In this document: piece by piece, positions 26,209 through 35,266 of the stretch
How positions within the stretch are numbered: the stretch's first letter is position 1
Layout of the letters: every line of letters starts with the position of its first letter
Assembly: GCF_900104085.1 (NCBI RefSeq)
Contig: NZ_FNLD01000001.1
Span: forward strand, 62,001 to 126,000
Direction of reading: 5' to 3'
Source of the DNA: Pseudoxanthomonas sp. CF125
GTDB taxonomy: Bacteria > Pseudomonadota > Gammaproteobacteria > Xanthomonadales > Xanthomonadaceae
Length of the DNA stretch: 64,000 bases
Notes under the pieces: model-generated
Told to the model about the DNA's origin: nothing
Database searches by the model: none
Seen by the model: the letters and a program-made list of their open reading frames with translations, nothing else
Made by a program: the position numbers and the translations under genes

Positions 26209-26218
26209 TTGTTACAAT
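26190..26218 (+). promoter_or_regulatory. Candidate promoter of tRNA-Lys
   Basis: TTCCTG at 26190-26195 (weak -35) is 17 bp from TACAAT at 26213-26218 (good -10). The start point would be near 26225, seven bases before the tRNA. It overlaps the preceding hairpin. Confidence 0.45.
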
Positions 26219-26231
26219 ATCCACAGTTTCA

Positions 26232-26307
26232 GGGCTGTTAGCTCAGTTGGTAGAGCAGTTGACTCTTAATCAATAGGTCGAAGGTTCGAATCCTTCACAG
26301 CCCACCA
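26232..26307 (+). tRNA. tRNA-Lys (anticodon CTT)
   Basis: A 76-base cloverleaf. The acceptor stem GGGCTGT pairs with ACAGCCC, the anticodon loop is CTCTTAA within TTGA/TCAA, the T-arm contains GGTTCGAATCC, and ACCA is encoded. An AT-rich, foreign-looking patch begins a few hundred bases downstream. Confidence 0.97.
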
Positions 26308-26316
26308 ATAAAAACA

Positions 26317-26348
26317 GGCACTTAGGTCTCCCTGAGTGCCATTTTTTT
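26317..26348 (+). terminator. Intrinsic terminator after tRNA-Lys
   Basis: GGCACTTAGG-TCTC-CCTGAGTGCC forms a 10-bp stem with one G-T pair, followed by ATTTTTTT. Confidence 0.85.
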
Positions 26349-26741
26349 GTCCGAAATCCGCCTTCCGGGAAAATCGCCGAGAAAATAATGGCGTTTCGCC
26401 GGCATTTATCAGGGCCATCTACAGGGCCCGCAGCCGGCCTCCAGGGTCGCATCTAGTCCGCCGATCCCCAGTGAGTTGCTCGGAAAGGACGTGTCTGCGC
26501 TCTCGATCACCTAGGTAACCCGGAACCGCACACCGCGTAGGGTTAACTGCACGTCGGCCTCCACCTTCGGCAGTAGCGCGGCCATGTCGGCGTCGGTGTG
26601 GTCATCGTGATCATTCCCGGGCCGCCGGCTTGCACTGTGGTGGCGGCATCTCAGGCAGGTCGTGGGTGTACCGCAAGGTGGTGTTCCTCTCTTGTGGTTG
26701 GTCGTTCGTAAAACGCGAACCGCTGGTTCTCGATTTTGGTC
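26349..26741. other. Stretch without a convincing gene between tRNA-Lys and the microcin locus
   Basis: About 390 bp hold no gene I can support. Short frames exist (for example 26511-26759 on the minus strand, ending LPKVEADVQLTLRGVRFRVT), but none has a ribosome binding site or a recognisable motif. The DNA turns AT-richer from about 26690. It could be the remnant of an inserted element: a tRNA 3' end is a usual integration site, but I found no duplicated copy of the tRNA-Lys end. Confidence 0.5.
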
Positions 26742-26780
26742 TATAAACAAATACAGCACTGCGGTACGTATGTTGCTGTA
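26742..26780 (+). promoter_or_regulatory. Possible promoter and operator of the microcin gene
   Basis: TATAAA at 26742-26747 is a candidate -10 element, but it lacks a good -35 at 17 bp. Just downstream, TACAGCA (26752-26758) and TGCTGTA (26774-26780) form a perfect 7-bp dyad with 15 bp between, and TACGTA lies at its centre. Such a symmetric site suits a dimeric regulator. Confidence 0.4.
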
Positions 26781-26811
26781 GAGAGTTTATTAGGTGTCTC
26801 TCTGACCCTTG

Positions 26812-26828
26812 GCGCAAAGGATTTGCGC
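26812..26828 (+). promoter_or_regulatory. Hairpin in the microcin leader RNA
   Basis: GCGCAAA-GGA-TTTGCGC is a perfect 7-bp stem with a three-base loop, located 20 bases before the start codon and just upstream of the GGAG ribosome binding site. It could protect the message or influence initiation. Confidence 0.4.
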
Positions 26829-26848
26829 AGATTCAATGGAGAAAAATA

Positions 26849-27103
26849 ATGAGAACCCTAAATACCCAAGAAATCTTCAGTGTTGCGGGTGGTGTGGGAG
26901 TACCCAACCTGAGTCGGGGCGGAACATTGACTGGCAGCGGCCCAGGTCCTTCCCAATGCACTGCAGGCGCTCTTAGAGACACAATGGTTACAGGAATAGT
27001 TGGTGGCGCAGTAGCGGGTGGTCTGATGGGAGCTGCAATTGGTGCTGTGGCCGGTTTTGTGGGTCAATTCGCTACATGTATGGCTGCTGACGCTACGGAA
27101 TAA
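26849..27103 (+). CDS. Class II microcin-like bacteriocin precursor with double-glycine leader
   Basis: An 84-residue precursor. Residues 1-15 (MRTLNTQEIFSVAGG) form a double-glycine leader; it matches the microcin V leader (MRTLTLNELDSVSGG, from memory) at 9 of 15 positions. Cleavage after Gly15 would give a 69-residue peptide. Its first part is Gly/Pro/Ser-rich. Residues 47-72 are a small-residue helix with repeated GxxxG spacing (GIVGGAVAGGLMGAA), typical of membrane-inserting bacteriocins. Cys37 and Cys77 flank that helix and could form a disulfide. GGAG lies seven bases upstream of the ATG. No CvaA/CvaB-type export genes are in the window, so export must rely on a transporter encoded elsewhere. 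I infer antibacterial function; a processed non-toxic peptide is possible. Confidence 0.75.
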   Translation: MRTLNTQEIFSVAGGVGVPNLSRGGTLTGSGPGPSQCTAGALRDTMVTGIVGGAVAGGLMGAAIGAVAGFVGQFATCMAADATE

Positions 27104-27116
27104 ACACCGCTCATAC

Positions 27117-27152
27117 ATATGGCTGTGGGGCTCAAGAGCCTCACAGCTATAT
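27117..27152 (+). terminator. Strong hairpin between the microcin gene and the putative immunity gene
   Basis: ATATGGCTGTGGGGCT-CAAG-AGCCTCACAGCTATAT folds into a 16-bp stem with two G-U pairs and a four-base loop, starting 14 bases after the microcin stop. No T-run follows. It is therefore probably an attenuator or 3'-protecting hairpin that lets the downstream gene be read at a lower level, not a complete terminator. Confidence 0.6.
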
Positions 27153-27171
27153 CTTAATTCGAGGTCTTGTC

Positions 27172-27342
27172 ATGTTTCAGAGAACGATTGTGTTCTTCTT
27201 GCTAATCCTTGTCTCACTGCTTGTTATCAGTGTTGTTAGGAACGGAGCATTCGTTGCAGCCGACCTAGTGTATGTACTGATTACTGCAGCGATTGCCACA
27301 TTGATTTTTAACGTTCTTTATAGAGGTTCGATCAACAAATAG
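27172..27342 (+). CDS. Small two-helix membrane protein, putative microcin immunity protein
   Basis: A 56-residue protein starting MFQRTIVFFLLILVSLLVIS. Helix one spans about residues 5-22, a short loop VVRNGAFVAADL follows, then helix two at about 31-50 (VYVLITAAIATLIFNVLY), and a basic tail RGSINK. GAGG lies seven bases before the ATG. Size, topology and position directly after a microcin precursor fit a bacteriocin immunity protein such as Cvi for microcin V, although I see no sequence identity to a named family. The gene is about 40% G+C by hand count, far below its neighbours, which suggests transfer together with the microcin gene. Confidence 0.65.
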   Translation: MFQRTIVFFLLILVSLLVISVVRNGAFVAADLVYVLITAAIATLIFNVLYRGSINK

Positions 27343-27513
27343 TAAGTTGCGATGGATTGGGCAGTAGCGCGGCTAATCCAGCGTAGGTCATGATGGTTTT
27401 TTCGTGCGTTACACGGTCGGCCGGGAAGGGCGAGGGGCGCGGTCAACTAAACGGTCTTCAAAAGAGCTGCGACGACAATCAGGCACAATTGCTCTGGTTG
27501 CCATGCTTGGACT
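27343..27513. other. Intergenic stretch 3' of the microcin locus
   Basis: No gene is seen. TGGATT...AATCCA at about 27352-27380 forms a weak dyad, and TTTTTT occurs near 27393, so transcription of the microcin pair may end here. The base composition returns to the GC-rich background across this stretch. Confidence 0.4.
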
Positions 27514-27777
27514 TCAACGGGCTTCAGTAATTTGCTTGACGATGCCGTCGATCAGATAGATGGAGACTGTCTTGCCCCCGAGGTAGTAGTCCCACCGTTC
27601 GCCGTAGACGGCGCCCTGCTCATTTTCCAGATTAACGATGCGATCGGGCTTCCCGGCGACTTCCATCACTTTGCCGGCGCCGTCGCCGGACACAACGAGG
27701 CGGTTGCCGAAGGCATACGTGTCCGCCAAGGCGGGGGCCGACAGTAGGAGGAAAAAGCAAAAGATCGCTGCGCGCAT
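27514..27777 (-). CDS. DUF2845 secreted protein
   Basis: An 87-residue protein with a signal peptide (MRAAIFCFFLLLSAPALA). The mature part TYAFGNRLVVSGDGAGKVMEVAGKPDR and the C-terminal YYLGGKTVSIYLIDGIVKQI match the DUF2845 pattern, a small periplasmic beta fold found in Xanthomonadaceae and Pseudomonadaceae. The function is unknown. I start at 27777, with GGTGA nearby; in-frame ATGs at 27792 and 27807 would add non-signal residues. It faces the microcin pair. Confidence 0.8.
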   Translation of the reverse strand: MRAAIFCFFLLLSAPALADTYAFGNRLVVSGDGAGKVMEVAGKPDRIVNLENEQGAVYGERWDYYLGGKTVSIYLIDGIVKQITEAR

Positions 27778-27912
27778 GAGGTCACCGTCCATTGGATTTG
27801 TCAGCACTCTAGCCCCGCCGGTATGCGTCTACAAGCCTCGCTATGGCAGGCCCATTGGTTGGGTCGTCGGGGGCGCTATCCGAAGCGTTCGGTCACACCG
27901 GGCGCTTTATTT

Positions 27913-27941
27913 TTGTGGCCGGCCGGGCTGGCGGATACAAT
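27913..27941 (+). promoter_or_regulatory. Promoter of tRNA-Leu
   Basis: TTGTGG at 27913-27918 and TACAAT at 27936-27941 are spaced by 17 bp. The start point would be near 27948, six bases before tRNA-Leu. Confidence 0.65.
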
Positions 27942-27953
27942 GGCGACGGACCA

Positions 27954-28038
27954 GCGAAAGTGGCGGAATTGGTAGACGCACTGGATTTAGGTTCCAGCGG
28001 GTAACCCCCGTGGGGGTTCGAGTCCCCCCTTTCGCACC
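27954..28038 (+). tRNA. tRNA-Leu (anticodon TAG)
   Basis: A class II tRNA with a long variable arm (CGGGTAACCCCCG). The acceptor stem GCGAAAG pairs with CTTTCGC, the anticodon loop is ATTTAGG, and the T-arm is GGGGGTTCGAGTCCCCC. The 3' end reads A-C-C-G, so unlike the other eight tRNAs here a complete CCA is not encoded and must be finished by the CCA-adding enzyme. Confidence 0.95.
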
Positions 28039-28364
28039 GCGCCCCGGACAACTTGCGGCGGCGGCAGGAACAAGCGCCGCAGCGCGTGGCCATGCCTGGC
28101 AATGGGCTGTTTGCCCGGCCAAATGTCCGGAGTTGCCGCTTTTTTGCTGGCTCCGCCTGAGCGTGGGGCCAAAATGTCCGGTCAAAACCGCCGCATCGCC
28201 AGCCCAGCAGGCCCCCTCCGCGGCCTTTTGCTGGCAGCCAAACCCGTAATCGGCGAAACTATTGCGTTGCGCCGGTTCCGCGCCAGTCCCACGACTGCGC
28301 TACCGGCCAATCAGATCATCAACATCGTGCCGCGGACGTTTCCGTGGCCCAGGAGTCAGTGGAT
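28039..28364. other. Leader region of tig
   Basis: About 325 bp without a gene. GGCCAAATGTCCGG (28117-28130) is repeated as GGCCAAAATGTCCGG (28167-28181), 50 bp apart. AGGAG at 28351-28355 is the tig ribosome binding site. I could not identify a convincing sigma-70 or heat-shock promoter. Confidence 0.5.
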
Positions 28365-29657
28365 ATGCAAGTTTCGGTCGAATCGCTCGGCAACCTCGAG
28401 CGCCGCATGAGTTTCACCCTTCCGGCCGAGCGCCTGGACACCCATATCGGCGGCCGCCTGCGCGAGCTGGCCCGCACGGCGCGGATCAAGGGCTTCCGCC
28501 CCGGCAAGGTGCCGCAGAAAGTGATCGAGCAGCGCTACGGGCAGCAGGTCCGCAGCGAGGCGCTGAACGGCCTTCTGCGCGAAACCTTCGATTCGGCCGT
28601 GCGCGAACAGTCGCTGCGGCTGGCCGGCAATCCGCGCCTGGAGCCGGCCGGCGCCGGTGAGCTGGAATGGGTCGCCACCTTCGAAGTGGTGCCCGATTTC
28701 GGCGATATCGACGTCGCCAAGCTCAACGTGACCCGGCACACCGCCGAGGTCGTCGACGCCGACATCGACCAGATGATCGAAAACCTGCGCCTGCAGCGCC
28801 GTACCTTCCAGCCGGTGCAGCGCGCCGCCCAGCAGGGCGACCGCGTGGCCCTGGAAACCTGGTCGCAGGCCGGGGAAGAGCGTCTGCCGGCCGAGGGCAT
28901 CGAAAAGGGCGCCACCCTGATCGGCTCGGGCGTGATGTACAGCGACATCGAGAATGCGCTGGTGGGCATGGCCAAGGGCGAGGAAAAGGACATCACGGTC
29001 AATTTCCCGGCCGATTGGCGCGTGGCCCAACTGGCCGGCCGCCAGGTCCAGGTCTACCTCAAGGTCACCGAGGTTTCCGAATCGGTGATGCCGGAAGTGG
29101 ACAAGGAGTTCGTCAAGAGTTTCGGCGTGAAGGGCGGCGATCTGGAGCAGTTCCGCTCCGATATCCGCACCAATCTGGAGCGCGAGCTCAAGGGCGCGCT
29201 GATGACCCGCCTGCGCCGCGAAGTGGGCGAGCAGCTGATCGCCGCGTACTCGCACGTGGAAATGCCGCCCCGCCTGGTCGAGAACGAAGCCCGCGCCATG
29301 CTCCAGCAGACCGTGGAACAGGCCCAGCGCAACGGCCAGCAGGTGCAGGTCCCGGCCGACGCCCACGAAGGCTTCAAGGACGCCGCCCGCAAGCGCGTGC
29401 TGGTCGGCCTGCTGGTGGGCGAGGTCGCCCGCACCAACCAGCTGCGCCTGGATTCCAAGCGCCTGAACGAGACGCTGCGTCTGATCGCCTCGACCTACGA
29501 AGAGCCGGAACAGGTCATTGAGTTGTACCGCAACGACCCCCAGTTGATGAGTGGACTGCAGAACCGGGTGATGGAAGAGCAGGTGATCGACTGGATCGCC
29601 GAGCGCGCCCAGCACACCGAACAGGCGCTGTCTTTCCAGGAAGCCATCCGCCAGTAA
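28365..29657 (+). CDS. tig: Trigger factor
   Basis: A 430-residue ribosome-associated chaperone. The N-terminal ribosome-binding signature is [21 protein letters not shown] (GFRxGKxP) near residues 40-60. The FKBP-type PPIase domain is at about 150-245 ([23 protein letters not shown]). The C-terminal helical arms continue to the end. AGGAG lies nine bases before the ATG at 28365. It is followed by clpP, clpX and lon, the usual order, so nascent-chain folding and proteolysis genes are together. Confidence 0.96.
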   Translation: MQVSVESLGNLERRMSFTLPAERLDTHIGGRLRELARTARIKGFRPGKVPQKVIEQRYGQQVRSEALNGLLRETFDSAVREQSLRLAGNPRLEPAGAGELEWVATFEVVPDFGDIDVAKLNVTRHTAEVVDADIDQMIENLRLQRRTFQPVQRAAQQGDRVALETWSQAGEERLPAEGIEKGATLIGSGVMYSDIENALVGMAKGEEKDITVNFPADWRVAQLAGRQVQVYLKVTEVSESVMPEVDKEFVKSFGVKGGDLEQFRSDIRTNLERELKGALMTRLRREVGEQLIAAYSHVEMPPRLVENEARAMLQQTVEQAQRNGQQVQVPADAHEGFKDAARKRVLVGLLVGEVARTNQLRLDSKRLNETLRLIASTYEEPEQVIELYRNDPQLMSGLQNRVMEEQVIDWIAERAQHTEQALSFQEAIRQ

Positions 29658-29689
29658 GCGGTACGCAAGTAAGCATCGCGCAGCCAGTG

Positions 29690-29711
29690 CCCGGATGTCC
29701 GCATCCGGGCG
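29690..29711 (+). terminator. Hairpin between tig and clpP
   Basis: GCCCGGATG-TCCG-CATCCGGGC is a perfect 9-bp stem with a four-base loop, located 33 bases after the tig stop. No T-run follows. It may be a partial terminator or a message-stabilising hairpin. Confidence 0.5.
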
Positions 29712-29741
29712 TTCCCGCCCTCAACCAGGTTGAAACCACAC

Positions 29742-30371
29742 ATGAGCCTCATCCAGCCCCAAGCCCTGAACCTGGTCCCGATGGTGGTCGAACAGACCAG
29801 CCGCGGCGAGCGGGCCTACGACATCTACTCGCGCCTGCTGAAGGAACGCGTGATCTTCCTGGTCGGCGGCGTGGACGACCACGTGTCCAACGTGATCGTC
29901 GCGCAAATGCTGTTCCTGGAAGCCGAGAACCCGGAAAAGGACATCAGCTTCTACATCAATTCGCCGGGTGGCGTGGTCACCGCCGGCATGGCGATCTACG
30001 ACACCATGCAGTACATCAAGCCCGATGTGAGCACCATCTGCGTCGGCCAGGCCTGCAGCATGGGTGCTTTGCTGCTGTCGGCCGGTGCCGCGGGCAAGCG
30101 TTACGCGCTGCCCAACTCCCGCGTGATGATCCACCAGCCCTCCGGCGGCTCCCAGGGCCAGGCCACCGATATCGACATCCAGGCCCGTGAAATCCTGGCG
30201 ATGCGCGCCCGCCTGAACGAGATCATGGCCAAGCACACCGGGCAGTCGCTGGAAACCATCGCCCGCGACACCGAGCGCGACAATTTCAAGAGCGCCGCCG
30301 ACGCCGTGGCCTACGGATTGGTCGACCAGGTCCTGGAGCGCCGCCCGGAAGATTCCATTCAGGCTGGCTGA
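29742..30371 (+). CDS. clpP: ATP-dependent Clp protease proteolytic subunit ClpP
   Basis: A 209-residue serine peptidase that forms the tetradecameric chamber served by ClpX. The nucleophile is Ser106 in [14 protein letters not shown], the catalytic His131 is in [12 protein letters not shown], and the Asp lies in the TERDNF region. [21 protein letters not shown] is the substrate-binding strand. I start at the ATG at 29742; a TTG at 29730 adds four residues (MKPH) and is less likely. It is followed 139 bp later by clpX. Confidence 0.96.
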   Translation: MSLIQPQALNLVPMVVEQTSRGERAYDIYSRLLKERVIFLVGGVDDHVSNVIVAQMLFLEAENPEKDISFYINSPGGVVTAGMAIYDTMQYIKPDVSTICVGQACSMGALLLSAGAAGKRYALPNSRVMIHQPSGGSQGQATDIDIQAREILAMRARLNEIMAKHTGQSLETIARDTERDNFKSAADAVAYGLVDQVLERRPEDSIQAG

Positions 30372-30421
30372 ACGGATTGACAGAGCCGCTGAAAGCCCCC
30401 GGATATAACGTTTCCACCTGT

Positions 30422-30452
30422 TTCCGGCCCGCGCGCCCATCGCGCGGCCGGA
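30422..30452 (+). terminator. Hairpin between clpP and clpX
   Basis: TTCCGGCCCGCGCG-CCCAT-CGCGCGGCCGGAA makes a GC-rich 13-bp stem with one bulged C. No T-run follows. It may set the relative levels of clpP and clpX mRNA. Confidence 0.5.
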
Positions 30453-30510
30453 ACTGCTATTCTCAAACCGAACACCCGCTCGACGGGTCGGGTGACTGGA
30501 CAACCGAAGC

Positions 30511-31797
<1,287 letters not shown>

Positions 31798-31850
31798 GCC
31801 GTCCAAGCCGTTGAACCTCAACGGCTTTCCGAGGCTTTCATCCCGTTCCA

Positions 31851-31879
31851 CTTGCATCCCTTCGCGGATGGCCCCATAA
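31851..31879 (+). promoter_or_regulatory. Candidate sigma-32 heat-shock promoter of lon
   Basis: CTTGCAT at 31851-31857 and CCCCATAA at 31872-31879 are spaced by 14 bp. The sigma-32 consensus is CTTGAAA, a spacer of 13-17, and CCCCATNT. The site lies about 50 bp upstream of the lon ATG and 54 bp after clpX, which fits heat-inducible lon expression. Confidence 0.6.
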
Positions 31880-31929
31880 CGGGGCCATGGTGCCTTGCAC
31901 CGCCTTGTCCGCACTCTGCTGGAGCCCCC

Positions 31930-34362
31930 ATGGCCCGTTCCGATTCCCACATCCTCGACCTGCCGGTGTTGCCGCTGCGCGATGTCGTGGTCTTCCCACA
32001 CATGGTCATTCCGCTGTTCGTCGGCCGCGACAAGTCCATGCGCGCGCTGGAGCAGGCGATGGAAGCCGACAAGCGCATCCTGCTGCTCGCGCAGAAATCC
32101 GCCGAGACCGACGACCCGACGGCCGCCGATATGTATTCGATCGGCACCCTTGCCCAGGTACTGCAGCTGCTGAAACTTCCCGACGGCACCATCAAGGTGC
32201 TGGTGGAAGGCACGGCGCGGGTGAACGTCACCGATGTCGGCGAACGCGACGGCTCGTTGTACGGCCGCGGCGAGGAAATCGAATCCAGCGACCTGCGCGA
32301 AGGCCGCGAAGTGGAAGCGGTGGCGCGCTCGCTGATGAGCCTGTTCGAGCAATACGTGAAGACCAACCGCAAGCTGCCGCCCGAGCTGCTGCAGACGCTG
32401 GCCGGCATCGACGAACCCAGCCGCCTGGCAGACACCATCGCCGCGCACCTGGGCGTGCGCCTGAGCGACAAGCAGCGCCTGCTGGAAACCATAGAGGTCG
32501 GCGACCGCCTGGAATTGCTGGTGGGTTTCGTGGACGGCGAGATCGACGTGCAGCAGCTGGAAAAGCGCATCCGCGGCCGGGTCAAGTCGCAGATGGAGAA
32601 GAGCCAGCGCGAGTACTACCTCAACGAACAGATGAAGGCCATCCAGAAGGAATTGGGCGAGCTGGACGACGCGCCCAACGAACTGGAAGACCTGGCCCGC
32701 AAGGTCGCCGAAGCCGGCATGCCCAAAGTGGTGGAGACCAAGGCCAAGAACGAGCTCAACAAGCTCAAGCAGATGTCGCCGATGTCGGCCGAAGCGGCCG
32801 TGGTGCGCAACTACCTGGACTGGATCCTCGGTGTGCCGTGGAAGAAGCGCAGCAAAGTGCGCAAGGATCTGAAGGTCGCGCAGGACACCTTGGACGCCGA
32901 TCACTACGGCCTGGAAAAGGTGAAGGAACGCATCCTGGAATATCTGGCGGTGCAGACCCGGGTGAAGCAGATGCGCGGCCCGATCCTGTGCCTGGTCGGC
33001 CCGCCGGGCGTGGGCAAGACCTCGCTGGGGCAGAGCATCGCCAAGGCCACCAACCGCAAGTTCGTGCGCATGTCGCTGGGCGGCGTGCGCGACGAAGCCG
33101 AGATCCGTGGCCATCGCCGCACCTACGTCGGTTCCATGCCGGGCCGCATCGTACAGAACCTCAATAAGACCGGGACCAAGAATCCGCTGTTCGTGCTGGA
33201 CGAGATCGACAAGATGTCGATGGACTTCCGCGGCGATCCGTCCTCGGCCCTGCTCGAAGTGCTGGATCCGGAGCAGAACAACGCTTTCAACGACCACTAC
33301 CTGGAAGTGGATCTGGATCTGTCCGAAGTGATGTTCGTGGCCACGGCCAATTCGCTCAACATTCCCGGCCCGCTGCTGGACCGCATGGAAGTGATCCGCA
33401 TCCCCGGCTATACCGAGGAAGAAAAGCTCAACATCGCCGAGCGCTACCTGATTCCCAAGCAGCTGAAGGCCAACGGCCTGAAGCCCGAGGAGTTGAAGAT
33501 CGCCGAAAGCGCCATCCGCGACATCGTGCGCTACTACACGCGCGAATCCGGCGTGCGCAACCTGGAGCGCGAGATCGCCAAGATCTGCCGCAAGGTGGTC
33601 AAGGAGATCGCTCTGGCCGGTCCCAAACCCGCCAAGAAGAAAGCGGCCGCGATCAGCGTCACTTCCAAGAACCTGGAGAAGTACCAGGGCGTGCGCCGGT
33701 TCGATTACGGCCGCGCCGAGGAACAGAACGAGATCGGCCTGGTCACCGGTTTGGCCTGGACCGAGGTCGGCGGCGACTTGCTGCAGATCGAAGTCAGCCT
33801 GGTCCCCGGCAAGGGCGGCCTGACCCTGACCGGTCAGCTGGGCGATGTGATGAAGGAATCCGCTTCGGCCGCTTTGTCGGTGGTGCGTTCGCGTGCGGAG
33901 AGCCTGGGTATCGACACCGACTTCCTGCAGAAGCAGGACGTGCACTTGCACGTGCCCGACGGCGCCACGCCCAAGGACGGCCCCAGCGCGGGTATCGCCA
34001 TGGCCACGGCGCTGATTTCCACGCTGACCAAGAATCCGGTGCGCGCCAATGTGGCGATGACCGGCGAGATCACCCTGCGTGGACGCGTCTCGGCGATCGG
34101 CGGGCTGAAGGAAAAGCTGCTGGCGGCGATCCGCGGCGGCATCACCACCGTGATCATTCCGGAGGAGAACCGCAAGGATCTGGCCGACATCCCGGCCAAC
34201 GTCACCCAGGGCATGAAGATCGTGCCGGTGCGCTGGATCGACGAGGTGCTGGATCTGGCGCTCGAGCGTCCGCTGACCCCGACGGCGGCCTCCGGTGGCG
34301 GCGAGAAGCTGCCCGTGCGGGAGTCCGGAAAGACGCCCGCGCAGCCCGATGTCAAGCATTAA
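31930..34362 (+). CDS. lon: ATP-dependent protease Lon
   Basis: An 810-residue homo-oligomeric AAA+ serine protease. The N-terminal LON domain starts [16 protein letters not shown]. Walker [13 protein letters not shown] lies near residue 360 and Walker B is [11 protein letters not shown]. The C-terminal peptidase domain carries the catalytic Ser in [14 protein letters not shown] and the Lys in the [13 protein letters not shown] region. I start at MARSDSH (31930); an in-frame ATG at 31852 lies inside the putative promoter. Lon removes misfolded and regulatory proteins. Confidence 0.97.
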   Translation: MARSDSHILDLPVLPLRDVVVFPHMVIPLFVGRDKSMRALEQAMEADKRILLLAQKSAETDDPTAADMYSIGTLAQVLQLLKLPDGTIKVLVEGTARVNVTDVGERDGSLYGRGEEIESSDLREGREVEAVARSLMSLFEQYVKTNRKLPPELLQTLAGIDEPSRLADTIAAHLGVRLSDKQRLLETIEVGDRLELLVGFVDGEIDVQQLEKRIRGRVKSQMEKSQREYYLNEQMKAIQKELGELDDAPNELEDLARKVAEAGMPKVVETKAKNELNKLKQMSPMSAEAAVVRNYLDWILGVPWKKRSKVRKDLKVAQDTLDADHYGLEKVKERILEYLAVQTRVKQMRGPILCLVGPPGVGKTSLGQSIAKATNRKFVRMSLGGVRDEAEIRGHRRTYVGSMPGRIVQNLNKTGTKNPLFVLDEIDKMSMDFRGDPSSALLEVLDPEQNNAFNDHYLEVDLDLSEVMFVATANSLNIPGPLLDRMEVIRIPGYTEEEKLNIAERYLIPKQLKANGLKPEELKIAESAIRDIVRYYTRESGVRNLEREIAKICRKVVKEIALAGPKPAKKKAAAISVTSKNLEKYQGVRRFDYGRAEEQNEIGLVTGLAWTEVGGDLLQIEVSLVPGKGGLTLTGQLGDVMKESASAALSVVRSRAESLGIDTDFLQKQDVHLHVPDGATPKDGPSAGIAMATALISTLTKNPVRANVAMTGEITLRGRVSAIGGLKEKLLAAIRGGITTVIIPEENRKDLADIPANVTQGMKIVPVRWIDEVLDLALERPLTPTAASGGGEKLPVRESGKTPAQPDVKH

Positions 34363-34422
34363 TCCGGTGACAATAACAACCGGTAAAACCCGGGAAACCC
34401 GCGCCATTATTGGCTTTTCGCC

Positions 34423-34451
34423 TTGCGTGGGTATCCGGCCGCTGGTATAAA
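34423..34451 (+). promoter_or_regulatory. Promoter of hupB
   Basis: TTGCGT at 34423-34428 and TATAAA at 34446-34451 are spaced by exactly 17 bp. The transcript would begin near 34458, giving a leader of about 120 bases before the HU start. Confidence 0.6.
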
Positions 34452-34579
34452 TGAAGCACCCGCGGGCGCCTGATTTCATGACGCGCTTCACGGCACCCTT
34501 GATCGGACGATCCCCAGACTATCGGTCCGGGTAAGTCCGATTACTCAATCCGCGGTCATTCCGCACAGGGAGTTACTAC

Positions 34580-34852
34580 ATGAACAAAACAGAATTGATC
34601 GACCACGTCGCTGAGTCCGCTGACCTGAGCAAGGCCGATGCCGCGCGTGCGGTGGATGCGGTCATCTCCTCGGTGACCAAGGCGCTGAAGAAGGGCGACA
34701 GCGTCACCGTCGTCGGTTTCGGCACCTTCCAGGTCCGCGAACGCGCTGCCCGTACCGGCCGCAACCCCAAGACCGGCGACACCATCAACATCGCTGCGTC
34801 GAAAAATCCTGCGTTCAAGGCTGGTAAGGCCCTGAAGGATGCCGTAAACTAA
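34580..34852 (+). CDS. hupB: DNA-binding protein HU-beta
   Basis: A 90-residue nucleoid protein beginning [18 protein letters not shown]. The HU signature [18 protein letters not shown], with the conserved arm proline in NPKTGDTI, is intact, and it ends [14 protein letters not shown] dimers bend DNA non-specifically. AGGGAG precedes the ATG. It follows lon, as in many gammaproteobacteria. A short stem (CCGACGC-TTCG-GTGTCGG, 34864-34881) with only TTTA after it separates it from tRNA-Val. Confidence 0.96.
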   Translation: MNKTELIDHVAESADLSKADAARAVDAVISSVTKALKKGDSVTVVGFGTFQVRERAARTGRNPKTGDTINIAASKNPAFKAGKALKDAVN

Positions 34853-34891
34853 TCTGCTCGCCGCCGACGCTTCGGTGTCGGTTTAGCACTA

Positions 34892-34966
34892 GGGTGCTTA
34901 GCTCAGCGGTAGAGCGTCTCCCTTACACGGAGAGGGTCGGGGGTTCGAAACCCTCAGCACCCACCA
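34892..34966 (+). tRNA. tRNA-Val (anticodon TAC)
   Basis: A 75-base cloverleaf. The acceptor stem GGGTGCT pairs with AGCACCC, the anticodon loop is CTTACAC, the T-arm contains GGTTCGAAACC, and ACCA is encoded. It lies 39 bp after hupB, so it may be read from the hupB promoter. Confidence 0.96.
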
Positions 34967-35024
34967 CCTTCGGGTGTACCGCGGTCGCCGGGTTTGCCCG
35001 GTTGCTGCAAGAGTTCTTCAAAGC

Positions 35025-35101
35025 GGAGTGGTAGTTCAGTTGGTTAGAATGCTGGCCTGTCACGCCGGAGGTCGCGGGTTCGAGTCCCGTCCACTCCGCC
35101 A
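35025..35101 (+). tRNA. tRNA-Asp (anticodon GTC)
   Basis: A 77-base cloverleaf. The acceptor stem GGAGTGG pairs with CCACTCC, the anticodon loop is CTGTCAC, the T-arm contains GGTTCGAGTCC, and GCCA is encoded. It is paired with tRNA-Val and closed by a strong terminator. Confidence 0.97.
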
Positions 35102-35106
35102 TATTT

Positions 35107-35143
35107 GAAACAGAAAGGCGCCGAAAGGCGCCTTTTCTGTTTC
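35107..35143 (+). terminator. Intrinsic terminator after tRNA-Asp
   Basis: GAAACAGAAAGGCGCC-GAAA-GGCGCCTTTTCTGTTTC is an almost perfect 16-bp inverted repeat with an internal T-run. Confidence 0.9.
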
Positions 35144-35266
35144 GGCCTGAATGCTTCGGCCTGAATCCATGCCGTTGGGCGGTGCGATTAGGGGAGCCTG
35201 GCGTTAACAGGCCCTTCCAAGCGCGCTAAACTGCGCGGCTTACGAGAAATCAGGCCGAACGCCACG

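Noticed and set aside
26511..26759. An 82-codon minus-strand frame between tRNA-Lys and the microcin gene
   Set aside because: It has no binding site or recognisable motif and crosses the composition boundary. It may be a remnant, but I cannot support it as a gene.
26752..26780. LexA/SOS box for the microcin gene
   Set aside because: The half-sites are oriented TACAG...CTGTA, the reverse of CTGT-N8-ACAG, with 15 bp between. Not an SOS box.
26232..27953. Flanking attachment-site duplication for an island at tRNA-Lys
   Set aside because: I looked for a second copy of the tRNA-Lys 3' end downstream and found none. An island is only inferred from composition.
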